A stretch of DNA of 9,924 nucleotides from RGIG3009 sp045648765 (GCA_045648765.1 JAZROQ010000067.1:1-9924), one strand, 5' to 3'. Shown: positions 1-7,532, numbered from the stretch's first letter. Notes: generated by a model from the sequence alone, not told the origin. Made by a program: numbers and translations.

Positions 1-5
1 GACAT
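1..5 (-). CDS. Start of a further gene, cut by the window edge
   Basis: Reading the minus strand leftward from dnaE, an ATG at 5–3 begins a frame of which only Met and the first two bases of the next codon are visible. It is preceded by a purine-rich site (AAGGAAGGG, 15–23) with 9 nt between its end and the ATG, and by a near-consensus promoter at 49–77. These signals together make a real gene start likely. In many Clostridia the gene after dnaE is pfkA (6-phosphofructokinase), which would suit an operon headed by HPr kinase and glucokinase, but that is synteny only: nothing of the protein can be read here. Confidence 0.4.
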
Positions 6-48
6 CTTACAAAGCCCTTCCTTTTCCACTCGAAATCAATTTACCATT

Positions 49-77
49 ATTATATACGGCAAAAATCAAAAGTGCAA
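49..77 (-). promoter_or_regulatory. Sigma-A promoter for the gene at the left edge
   Basis: On the minus strand TTGCAC (77–72) and a perfect TATAAT (54–49) are separated by exactly 17 nt. Transcription would start near position 42, giving a leader of about 37 nt before the ATG at 5–3. The promoter lies in the gap just after the dnaE stop codon. I see no hairpin followed by a T-run between dnaE and this site, so the next gene may be fed both by this promoter and by read-through from the dnaE operon. Confidence 0.7.
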
Positions 78-93
78 GGCAGTCGGTTGTTTT

Positions 94-3000
94 TTAACCG
101 TTTGTGCAACAATTTTGCTCTATTTTTGCAACATTCTGTCGGCCAAGCAGATTTTCCAGTTCTCTTAGCAAAATGGATTCCGGGGTTACCCAACACTCCC
201 GCGGGGCGCGCACCAGTTTTCCTGTGTCGGTCAATCGCAAATACACGGGGAAATCCCCTTCGAATACGCCCAGTAGTTTTTTGACATGCCGCCATGTTTC
301 TCCTTCCAACGAAGGGATTTTCAAATATAACCCCGGCGGTGCCGAAGACACAGCTGAAGAAGTTGCAACCGTTTGTTTCGGCAACGATTCGGGTGACGGA
401 GCCACCTCCAAAGAGGATACCAACAGTTTTGGCGCCTCATCTTCGCGGGCATTCAACTTGCCGTGCACAACCACAACACGTCCTGCTTTTAAATTTGCTC
501 GGCATTGTTCCAACGTTTTGGGGAACAGAACCAATTCCAAAGCGCCGTATAAATCTTCCAACGTAACGTACGCCATTTGCGCATTGGAGCGCGTGTTTTT
601 CAGTTGCACGTTGCCAAGCATACCCACCAATATCACTGCTTGTCCATCGGTAAACTCGCAACTTTCCGTCTGTTCGGAAAAAGCATCTAAAATGCGGTCG
701 ATTCTTGCCGCTTTATAGTATCGATGCACCGCTTCGTACGGTTGCATGGGATTACCGGTTAGGTACATGCCGGCTACTTCCTTTTCCATTGCCAACAGTT
801 CCTCGTAAGGGAACTCAGGCACATCGGGTAAAGCAGGTGCGGTTGACGCCGCGGTATCGGGATTGTCAAAAAAGTCAAGTTGTCCCGAAAGATTTCGACG
901 GTTAGCACCTTCGAGCTGCTCCAAAATATATGCTGAGGCTTCGCACATTTGCCGACGATTGGCGTCCAACCCATCCAATGCACCGCAACGAATCAAACTT
1001 TCAAGTGCACGGCGGTTAAATTCTCTGTACACCGACAAGCGCTGACAGAACGAATAAAAACTGACAAACGGTCCGTTTTCTTCCCGCTCGCTAACCATAA
1101 CGCGAATGAGCGCGCGCCCAATATTTTTGATAGCCGATAACCCAAAACGGATATGGTCACCCACTACGGCAAACGACTCGGTACTCTCGTTCACCGACGG
1201 AGGCAACACCCGAATACGTAACCGTTCACATTCTCCGATATAACCAATAATTTTCCCACTGTCCAACACGCTGGTCATCAGCGCTGCCATATATTGTTTG
1301 GGGTAAAAAACTTTCAAATATGCCGTTTGATACGCCACCATCGCATAGGCTGCCGCGTGGGACTTGTTAAATGCATACGAAGCAAACGATACCATTTCAT
1401 CAAAAATACCGTTGGCCACCTTTTCGGGAATACCGCGGCGCACGCAACCGTCGACAATCACTTGCCCTTGTTCATCGGTAAGCCCGTGAATAAAAATTTC
1501 ACGTTCTTTGTTCATAACTTCGTGCTTTTTCTTGGACATAGCGCGGCGCACCACATCGGCACGACCGAGCGAATACCCCGCCAAATCACGAAAAATCTGC
1601 ATAACCTGTTCTTGGTACACAATGCACCCATAGGTCACCTGCAAAATCGGCTGCAAAGCAGGATGAGCATAGGTAACCTTTTCAGGATGGTGACGGTTTT
1701 CAATATACCGCGGAATAGAATCCATCGGTCCGGGGCGAAACAGCGAAATTACCGCAATCAAATCCTCAAAGCAATCGGGTTTTAACTGTGTAAGCACTCG
1801 TTTCATACCCGCCGATTCAAACTGAAACACCCCATCGCTGTTACCTTGTGACAACATTTTGTAAACCGCAGGGGCATCCAGCGGAATATCTTTTACCGAG
1901 AAAGACGGGTCTATTCGACGGACCATCGTTTGCGTTTCGTCAATCACCGTTAGGTTGCGTAATCCCAAAAAATCCATTTTGAGCAAACCCAGTTCTTCCA
2001 AGGTGGTCATGGTATATTGCGTGGCAACCGCCTCACCGTTCACACAAAGCGGCACGTATTCCGAAACGGGGTTTGCCGTAATCACCACACCCGCCGCATG
2101 TGTCGAGGCATGGCGAGGCATACCCTCCAACTTTTGTGCCATATCCAAAAGGGAGCGTACTCTGGTGTCGGTTTCGTACATTTCTTTAAGTTCGCGCGAT
2201 TGTTCCAACGCCTTTGCCAAGGTCATATTCAGTTCCCATGGCACCCGTTTGGCAACCGCGTCCCCCACCGCATAGGGCAAACCCAACGCACGCGCCACAT
2301 CTCGCACGGCGGCACGCGCCGCCATAGTACCAAAGGTAACGATTTGTGCCACATGGTCTTCGCCGTATTTGCGAATAACGTAATCGATCACAAGTTGACG
2401 TTTTTCGTTGCAAAAATCAATATCAAAGTCCGGCATACTCACGCGTTCCGGATTTAAAAACCGTTCAAACAGCAAGTGATATTTCATGGGATCTATTCCG
2501 GTAATTCCCAAACAATAGGCACACAAACTGCCCGCTCCCGAGCCACGTCCCGGTCCGACCGGTATATCATGACTCTTGGCGTACTGCACAAAGTCGTTCA
2601 CGATCAAATAGTAGTTCACATATCCCATGCGACGAACAGTTTGCATTTCATACTCCAACCGTTCCACCACTGCTTTGTCAGGGTTTTCACCGTACAAACG
2701 ATATAATCCTGCATAGCATTGCTCGCGAAAATATGTTTCGCTGTCTTGACCGTTCGGCGCTTCAAAATGCGGCAATTTGGTGTTGCCAAACTCCAACGTC
2801 ACTTGACAACGGTCGGCAATTTTTTGCGTGTTGTCAAAAGCCTCCGACAAAGTCGGAAAAAGATTTCGCATTTCTTGTTCGGACTTTATATAGAACTCGT
2901 CGGTCTCAAAAGCCATTTCCGTCGGTTCATCCACCGTGGTGTTGGTTTGAATGCACAGCAGCACTTTTTGCATTTGAGCATCTTCCCGCGAAAGATAATG

Positions 3001-3618
3001 TGCGTCATTGGTGCAAACAAGCGGGATTCCTGTTTCTCGGGAAAGACGGATAACCCCTTCGTTTACCGCAACTTGTTCTTGCAAACCGTGGTCTTGAATT
3101 TCCAAAAAGAAATTATCCGCGCCAAACAATTTGCGATACCGCAGTGCCGTTTGTTTGGCCGCCTCGTAATTGCCACGCCGCAAAGCGGTGGGAATCGAGC
3201 CTGCCAAACACGCAGAAAGCGCAATCAGCCCTTCGTGATACTGCAATAATAATTCTTCATCCACGCGCGGCTTCCCATAAAACCCATCGGTCCACGCCGC
3301 CGAGACCAAACGTACCAAGTTGGCATATCCCACTTCGTTTTCGCACAACAAAACCAAGTGATGGTGCTCATTATCAATGCCGTGTACTTTGTCATGGCGT
3401 GACCGCGCCGCAACGTATACTTCGCACCCTAAAATAGGGTGAATACCATTCTTTTTAGCGGCTTTGTAAAAATCCACCAACCCATACATAACACCGTGGT
3501 CTGTGACAGCCACAGCGGTTTGCCCCAGTTCCTTGACACGCCGAATCAGCCCGTCCAAACGGCAAGCACCGTCCAGCAGGCTGTATTCACTATGCACGTG
3601 CAGGTGAACAAACGACAT
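94..3618 (-). CDS. dnaE: DNA polymerase III alpha subunit, DnaE
   Basis: Replicative C-family DNA polymerase, 1174 aa from the chosen start. Seen in order: an N-terminal PHP domain (HLHVHS at 5–10, TDHG at 39–42, CEVYV at 65–69, NDAHYL at 204–209); the polymerase core with PDFDIDF at 396–402, giving probable catalytic Asp399 and Asp401, and KMDFLGL at 548–553, giving Asp549; a likely beta-clamp binding motif QLDFF at 913–917; an OB-fold region at about 993–1072; and a C-terminal domain usual in clostridial DnaE. The ATG at 3618 is preferred because AAGGA lies 8 nt upstream and the protein then begins MSFVHLHVHS as in homologues; an ATG six codons earlier overlaps whiA and has its purines directly against the start. 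It begins 5 nt after the whiA stop, so the two are probably translationally coupled. Family assignment is secure. Firmicutes usually also have PolC, and the division of labour between them cannot be judged here. Confidence 0.97.
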   Translation of the reverse strand: MSFVHLHVHSEYSLLDGACRLDGLIRRVKELGQTAVAVTDHGVMYGLVDFYKAAKKNGIHPILGCEVYVAARSRHDKVHGIDNEHHHLVLLCENEVGYANLVRLVSAAWTDGFYGKPRVDEELLLQYHEGLIALSACLAGSIPTALRRGNYEAAKQTALRYRKLFGADNFFLEIQDHGLQEQVAVNEGVIRLSRETGIPLVCTNDAHYLSREDAQMQKVLLCIQTNTTVDEPTEMAFETDEFYIKSEQEMRNLFPTLSEAFDNTQKIADRCQVTLEFGNTKLPHFEAPNGQDSETYFREQCYAGLYRLYGENPDKAVVERLEYEMQTVRRMGYVNYYLIVNDFVQYAKSHDIPVGPGRGSGAGSLCAYCLGITGIDPMKYHLLFERFLNPERVSMPDFDIDFCNEKRQLVIDYVIRKYGEDHVAQIVTFGTMAARAAVRDVARALGLPYAVGDAVAKRVPWELNMTLAKALEQSRELKEMYETDTRVRSLLDMAQKLEGMPRHASTHAAGVVITANPVSEYVPLCVNGEAVATQYTMTTLEELGLLKMDFLGLRNLTVIDETQTMVRRIDPSFSVKDIPLDAPAVYKMLSQGNSDGVFQFESAGMKRVLTQLKPDCFEDLIAVISLFRPGPMDSIPRYIENRHHPEKVTYAHPALQPILQVTYGCIVYQEQVMQIFRDLAGYSLGRADVVRRAMSKKKHEVMNKEREIFIHGLTDEQGQVIVDGCVRRGIPEKVANGIFDEMVSFASYAFNKSHAAAYAMVAYQTAYLKVFYPKQYMAALMTSVLDSGKIIGYIGECERLRIRVLPPSVNESTESFAVVGDHIRFGLSAIKNIGRALIRVMVSEREENGPFVSFYSFCQRLSVYREFNRRALESLIRCGALDGLDANRRQMCEASAYILEQLEGANRRNLSGQLDFFDNPDTAASTAPALPDVPEFPYEELLAMEKEVAGMYLTGNPMQPYEAVHRYYKAARIDRILDAFSEQTESCEFTDGQAVILVGMLGNVQLKNTRSNAQMAYVTLEDLYGALELVLFPKTLEQCRANLKAGRVVVVHGKLNAREDEAPKLLVSSLEVAPSPESLPKQTVATSSAVSSAPPGLYLKIPSLEGETWRHVKKLLGVFEGDFPVYLRLTDTGKLVRAPRECWVTPESILLRELENLLGRQNVAKIEQNCCTNG

Positions 3619-3623
3619 AGGTT

Positions 3624-4511
3624 TTATCCTTCCCATTCCTCGGCAAGTTTTACAATCCGTTGCAACCGATGATTCACACCGGAACGGCTAAGCGGCGGTT
3701 CCAGCAAAGCACCCAACTCCCGCAGCGAATATTCCGGGTTTTGAGTGCGCAATTTGCAAAGCAAGCGCAACTCCTCCGGCAACGTTTCCAAAACACCGTG
3801 TTTTTCCAATTTTTTAATAGACTCTATCTGCGCAAACGAAGCAGCAACCGTTTTATCCAAATTCGCGCTTTCGCAGTTTGCGGCACGATTAACGTTATTA
3901 CGAATATTTTTAATGAGCTTAACGTTCATCAATTCCAATGTTGCACTCATTGCCCCCATTAACGTAAGGCAATCTTCAATTTGTTCGCTTTCTTTAAAAT
4001 AAACGATATATGCTCCTTTTCGTTGCACGGTTTTAGCGTTCAATCCTTGTTCTTTTAACAGCGCCACCAAATCGTTGCTTACGTGCAAAAAAGGTACACT
4101 AAATTCCAAATGATAATCCACTTGCGGATTGGTTACCGCACCGCATGCCAAAAAAGCGCCACGCAAAAAAGCGGCGGCGCAAGCATCACAATCCAAGTTG
4201 GCACGATTGATTCGCAAAGTAACTTCGCCACTATGGCCAAAACGTTCCAACACTGCCAGTGTATCTTTTTCGGTTGGCATGGATACCGTGTACATACCGG
4301 TACCAACCGAAAACTGCGGTTTTACACCGCACACCTCACTAATCAGCGCCTCATATCGTTTGGCAACAGATTCGTTTTCCGTTTGCAACGATACCGACCG
4401 TTTGGAAAAAGAATGTCCAAACTCCGCCATTCCATAAGCTTGCGCCACGGCACAGCAACCACTTTCTTCGATTCGCGCCAATTCTTTTTTGATATCCGAC
4501 GAGAACGACAC
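3624..4511 (-). CDS. whiA: Sporulation/division regulator WhiA
   Basis: WhiA is a DNA-binding protein of Gram-positive bacteria; it controls sporulation genes in Streptomyces and affects division and chromosome segregation in Bacillus. This copy has 295 aa, near the usual 300–330. Seen: the family N-terminus MSFSSDIKKEL; a LAGLIDADG-like central part with FLRGAFLACGAVTNP at 115–129 and YHLEF at 133–137; KESEQIEDCLTLMGA at 173–187; a conserved stretch around NVKLIKNIRNNVNR (196–209) running into NCESANLDKTV; and a C-terminal helix-turn-helix at about 260–286 containing SRSGVNHRLQRI. The fold is related to homing endonucleases, but the family is not known to cut DNA. The start is a GTG, with AGGAGG 8 nt upstream overlapping the murB stop codon. 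The gap to murB is 12 nt and to dnaE 5 nt. In many Firmicutes rapZ and yvcK lie immediately upstream of whiA; here murB does. Confidence 0.96.
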   Translation of the reverse strand: MSFSSDIKKELARIEESGCCAVAQAYGMAEFGHSFSKRSVSLQTENESVAKRYEALISEVCGVKPQFSVGTGMYTVSMPTEKDTLAVLERFGHSGEVTLRINRANLDCDACAAAFLRGAFLACGAVTNPQVDYHLEFSVPFLHVSNDLVALLKEQGLNAKTVQRKGAYIVYFKESEQIEDCLTLMGAMSATLELMNVKLIKNIRNNVNRAANCESANLDKTVAASFAQIESIKKLEKHGVLETLPEELRLLCKLRTQNPEYSLRELGALLEPPLSRSGVNHRLQRIVKLAEEWEG

Positions 4512-4523
4512 AGTCTTTCCCTC

Positions 4524-5432
4524 CTATTGCCGCCCGATAAATTGAACTTCTCTTTCCAGTGTCACCCCAAAACGGTCTTGCACTGTTTTTTGTACTTGTC
4601 GGCACAATTCGAGCACTTCATCGCACGTGGCACCACCACGGTTGATTAAAAATCCCGCATGTTTTTCACTGATTTGCGCACCACCAACCGCAGCCCCTTT
4701 AAGGCCGCTTTGTTCAATCAATGCGCCTGCAAAATACCCTGTCGGGCGTTTAAAGAAACTGCCGCCACTGGGGTATTCCAGCGGTTGTTTTTCCCGCCGA
4801 CAGCACAAATGCTGTTCCATCGCTTTGTGAATTTCGGCACTGTCGCCTTGCTTTAAATCAAGCGTCACCGACCAAATCAAAAACGATTGTTCCATAAACA
4901 CGCTGTGACGGTAACCAAAATTGAGTTCTTCTGCCGATAATTCACGCACATCACCCGATGGCGTCAGCACCGTTACACTGCTGATAACATCGGACAGTTG
5001 CCCACCGTAGGCACCGGCATTCATATACGTGCCGCCACCCACCGTTCCGGGAATTCCATACGCAAACTCCAAGCCTGATAAACCGTGCTCACACGCAAAG
5101 CGGCATAAGCGTGAAAGAGGAACGGCAGCATGTGCCGTCACTTGTGTGCCTTTTGCGGTCAACCCTTCTTTGCCGCAGTCAACGCGCAAAACAACACCCT
5201 CGACACCACGATCGCTAACTAATAAGTTAGAACCGTTTCCCAACACAAAAAGAGGAAGTTTTTCTTGTGTACAGAACTGTAAAACCGCGGCAGCTGTATC
5301 TTGATTATTCACAGTTGACAACCAATCGGCCGCTCCGCCGATTTTAAATGAGGTGTATGCCGCAAGCGGTTCGTTTTCCCGCACGTGGCATCCCAACGCT
5401 TTCAGATGCGCCGTTATTTCTCCTTTTTGCAC
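4524..5432 (-). CDS. murB: UDP-N-acetylenolpyruvoylglucosamine reductase, MurB
   Basis: FAD-dependent, NADPH-using cytoplasmic enzyme that reduces UDP-GlcNAc-enolpyruvate to UDP-MurNAc, the second committed step of peptidoglycan precursor synthesis. It has 302 aa, normal for the family. Seen: YTSFKIGG at 26–33, the FAD-binding GNGSNLLVSD at 65–74 and GLEFAYGIPGTVGG at 120–133, NAGAYGG at 138–144, YRHS at 174–177, PSGGSFFKRP at 221–230 with probable proton-donor Ser225, SEKHAGFLIN at 255–264, and the terminal EVQFIG with Glu295. The short YRHS form indicates a type II MurB. The frame stays open 40 codons further upstream to an ATG at 5552, but that part overlaps the kinase gene and is not MurB-like. 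The chosen GTG at 5432 has AAGGGGGAG 6 nt upstream. It lies 40 nt after the kinase stop and 12 nt before whiA. Confidence 0.96.
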   Translation of the reverse strand: MQKGEITAHLKALGCHVRENEPLAAYTSFKIGGAADWLSTVNNQDTAAAVLQFCTQEKLPLFVLGNGSNLLVSDRGVEGVVLRVDCGKEGLTAKGTQVTAHAAVPLSRLCRFACEHGLSGLEFAYGIPGTVGGGTYMNAGAYGGQLSDVISSVTVLTPSGDVRELSAEELNFGYRHSVFMEQSFLIWSVTLDLKQGDSAEIHKAMEQHLCCRREKQPLEYPSGGSFFKRPTGYFAGALIEQSGLKGAAVGGAQISEKHAGFLINRGGATCDEVLELCRQVQKTVQDRFGVTLEREVQFIGRQ

Positions 5433-5472
5433 AGTCTGCTCCCCCTTCGTTTGAATTTTTATATCAACACCG

Positions 5473-6417
5473 TTATCGACCCAAACAAGCGGCGCCGATA
5501 ATGCCCGCATCATTACCGAGCGTAGCAACACAAATTTTGGTTTGCTTGTCACTGTATCGGCTATATCGTTCTGCTTCTACGTACTTTCTCAGCGGGGCCA
5601 ACAACGTTTCTCCTTCTTTGCTGACACCACCACCAATACACAAAAGTTCCGGTTGGAAAATGTTAACCATATTGGTAACACCGCACGCAACATAGGCAAT
5701 GTATTGATCCACCACCGCTTTACCTGCGGCATCACCTGCGCGCATGGCATCAAAAGCGGTAAGCCCGTTTACGGCATTCAAAGAGCCGGCAATCTTCCAC
5801 ATTTGGCTATCGGGGTTTTCTTGCATGGCCTTTTTGGTTTGACGGACCAATGCCGTGGCAGAAGCATACGATTCCCAACACCCGTTTCTGCCACAAGTGC
5901 AGGGTTCACCATTTTGTTCAATAACAATATGGCCAACTTCGGCACCCGAAAAATTAAACCCGCCATAAATCTTGCCGTCAATAATAATGCCGCCACCGAC
6001 GCCGGTGCCCAGTGTAATACACACACAACTGTTTGCCCCTTTAGCAGCACCCGCTTTGGCTTCACCTAGTGCAGCAGCATTGGCATCGTTTTCAATATAT
6101 ATGGGAAGCCCTAATTTTTCATGCATCATTTGGCAAACCGGAACGTTGATAAAGCCTAAATTATTGGCATATTCCACCACGCCGGTATCGGTGTTACAGG
6201 TGCCGGGACTGCCAATGCCGACAAACTCCATTTGCTTTAAACTTAAACCCGCTTTTTGGGCGGCATCACGGCAAAGCCGTGCAATATCTTCCAAAATTTC
6301 TTCTGCCGAACGCGGTGAGTTGGTTTTGCACTTAGCAACCGAAAGGATACGGTAATTATCGTCCACTACGCCGGCTACAATGTTGGTTCCACCCAAATCC
6401 ACACCGATACTATACAT
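5473..6417 (-). CDS. glcK: ROK-family glucokinase
   Basis: Probable ATP-dependent glucokinase (glucose to glucose 6-phosphate), 314 aa, typical for ROK sugar kinases. Seen: the N-terminal phosphate loop DLGGTN at 7–12; GIGSPG at 67–72; ENDANAAALGE at 109–119 with probable catalytic Asp111; LGTGVGGG at 136–143; EVGH at 160–163; the ROK zinc site CTCGRNGC at 173–180, with Cys173, Cys175, Cys180 and His163; and IGGGVS at 261–266. There is no N-terminal helix-turn-helix, so this is a kinase, not a ROK repressor. Its ribosome binding site GGGGG lies 9 nt before the ATG and abuts the hprK stop codon, so translational coupling is likely. Placing it directly after hprK links glucose entry to the kinase that signals glycolytic flux to HPr. 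Other hexoses or N-acetylated sugars remain possible substrates, since ROK specificity cannot be read reliably from motifs. Confidence 0.9.
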   Translation of the reverse strand: MYSIGVDLGGTNIVAGVVDDNYRILSVAKCKTNSPRSAEEILEDIARLCRDAAQKAGLSLKQMEFVGIGSPGTCNTDTGVVEYANNLGFINVPVCQMMHEKLGLPIYIENDANAAALGEAKAGAAKGANSCVCITLGTGVGGGIIIDGKIYGGFNFSGAEVGHIVIEQNGEPCTCGRNGCWESYASATALVRQTKKAMQENPDSQMWKIAGSLNAVNGLTAFDAMRAGDAAGKAVVDQYIAYVACGVTNMVNIFQPELLCIGGGVSKEGETLLAPLRKYVEAERYSRYSDKQTKICVATLGNDAGIIGAACLGR

Positions 6418-6431
6418 CGTTATTTTCCCCC

Positions 6432-7358
6432 TTATGCCTCTGTCATACCAAGATTTTGCATCAATTCTTGCGCGGCGTTATAGCCCATTTTCTTTTGACG
6501 GTTGTTCATTGCCGCTACTTCAATAATAATCGCTAAATTTCGTCCGGGCTTTACCGGAATGGTCAACATGGGAACTTGAATGCCCAAAATGTCCATGTAT
6601 TCGTCTTTTAACCCCATGCGGTCGTATATTTTATCTTTATTCCACTGTTCCATTTGTATGACCATATCGATTTTTTCGGTCATTTTGACAGCACCCATAC
6701 CAAAAATACGCCGCACGTTGACAATACCAATACCGCGCAGTTCAATAAAGTGACGAATGTTATCCGGTGCAGAACCTACCAGCGTTTTGGAGGAAACACG
6801 ACGGATCTCCACGGCGTCGTCGGCAATCAAACGGTGTCCGCGTTTGACAAGTTCGATAGCTGTTTCGCTTTTACCGACACCGCTGTCACCCACCAACAAA
6901 ATACCTTCACCATACGCTTCCACCAACACGCCGTGACGCGTAATACGAGGAGCAAGCTGTACGTTCAAAAAAGCAATCAACGAAGCCATCACGCCCGAAG
7001 TCGTGTCGGCGCTTCGCAACAACGGTATATCGTACTCTTTACAAGCATCTTCCAATTCTTGCGGAATTTCCAAAGACCGAGAAACCACCAACATAGGCGG
7101 TTTTTGCGACAAAAATTGACGCAGTTGTTCAATGCTCTTTTCCTTTGGGATCGAGTTTAAAAATCCAAACTCGCTTTTTCCCATCACCTGTACACGGCTA
7201 TTGTCAAAATATTCAAAGTATCCCGACAACCCCAAACCGGGGCGGCTGACTTCCGAAGACACCACCGTGCGTTCTTCCCCATTTTCAGGCATAAACACAA
7301 CTGTCAACGATAATTCTTCTATGATTTTACTGATCGTAACGGAATATTGTTTTTCCAA
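6432..7358 (-). CDS. hprK: HPr kinase/phosphorylase
   Basis: Bifunctional enzyme that phosphorylates Ser46 of the phosphotransferase protein HPr when glycolytic intermediates are high and reverses this when phosphate is high; P-Ser-HPr with CcpA mediates carbon catabolite control. It has 308 aa from the chosen start. Seen: RHGVLVEAYGEG at 141–152 with His142; Walker A GDSGVGKS at 157–164; ADD at 179–181; the signature ELRGIGIVNVRRIFGMGAV at 206–224; and the C-terminal PVKPGRN at 268–274. The longest frame starts at an ATG at 7400 with no ribosome binding site. A TTG at 7358 has AAAGGTG 8 nt upstream, and from it the protein starts MEKQYSVTISKIIEEL, matching the usual family N-terminus, so I take the TTG. 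It is the first gene of the run, 14 nt before the glucokinase. The start choice is an inference; the function is secure. Confidence 0.95.
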   Translation of the reverse strand: MEKQYSVTISKIIEELSLTVVFMPENGEERTVVSSEVSRPGLGLSGYFEYFDNSRVQVMGKSEFGFLNSIPKEKSIEQLRQFLSQKPPMLVVSRSLEIPQELEDACKEYDIPLLRSADTTSGVMASLIAFLNVQLAPRITRHGVLVEAYGEGILLVGDSGVGKSETAIELVKRGHRLIADDAVEIRRVSSKTLVGSAPDNIRHFIELRGIGIVNVRRIFGMGAVKMTEKIDMVIQMEQWNKDKIYDRMGLKDEYMDILGIQVPMLTIPVKPGRNLAIIIEVAAMNNRQKKMGYNAAQELMQNLGMTEA

Positions 7359-7388
7359 AATACTCACACCTTTCCGATAGCTATTTTC

Positions 7389-7417
7389 AGTATAACTCAT
7401 TTTTTTAGGATAGAAAA
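7389..7417 (-). promoter_or_regulatory. Candidate hprK promoter
   Basis: On the minus strand TATACT (7394–7389) is a good -10 box. The -35 match 17 nt upstream, TTTTCT, is weak. Transcription would begin near 7382, inside the extended hprK frame but upstream of the proposed TTG start at 7358 and its ribosome binding site. If this promoter is real, the ATG at 7400 is not transcribed from it. A-tracts upstream could help as an UP-like element. Confidence 0.35.
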
Positions 7418-7460
7418 GCCTTTTTTTATATTTTTAGTATTTTTAGGGAAAGATTAAAAA
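7400..7460. other. AT-rich divergent intergenic region with phased A-tracts
   Basis: This is most of the gap between hprK and the glycosyltransferase. On the plus strand T-runs are centred near 7403, 7424, 7433 and 7442, so spacings are about 21, 9 and 9 bp, near one or two helical turns. An A-run follows at 7456–7460. Such spacing is known to favour intrinsic curvature. No open frame, RNA gene or clear operator is visible in the region. Confidence 0.4.
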
Positions 7461-7469
7461 TATTCGTTG

Positions 7470-7498
7470 TTGCATTTATCGGTAAAATATAGTAAAAT
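7470..7498 (+). promoter_or_regulatory. Sigma-A promoter of the glycosyltransferase gene
   Basis: TTGCAT (7470–7475) and TAAAAT (7493–7498) are separated by 17 nt. Transcription should start near 7505, leaving a leader of about 28 nt before the ATG at 7533. A second TAAAAT at 7483–7488 has no -35 box at a suitable distance. Confidence 0.7.
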
Positions 7499-7532
7499 AG
7501 TCACGACTTGTTATACGAAAGGAGTGTGTGAA

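Noticed and set aside
80..100. A small inverted repeat (CGGTT…AACCG) around the dnaE stop as a terminator
   Set aside because: The stem is only 5 bp and no T-run follows on the minus strand.
1294..1785. A 163-residue plus-strand frame, and similar plus-strand frames at 2017–2457, 2719–3249 and 4083–4649
   Set aside because: All are antisense shadows of dnaE, whiA and murB with no motif, ribosome binding site or promoter of their own.
3619..3636. An earlier dnaE start at the ATG at 3636
   Set aside because: It overlaps the whiA stop region, its purines lie directly against the ATG, and homologues start at the MSFVHLHVHS form.
5433..5552. The 40-codon N-terminal extension of murB to an ATG at 5552
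   Set aside because: It overlaps the end of the glucokinase gene by 80 nt, is not MurB-like, and the GTG at 5432 has a strong ribosome binding site.
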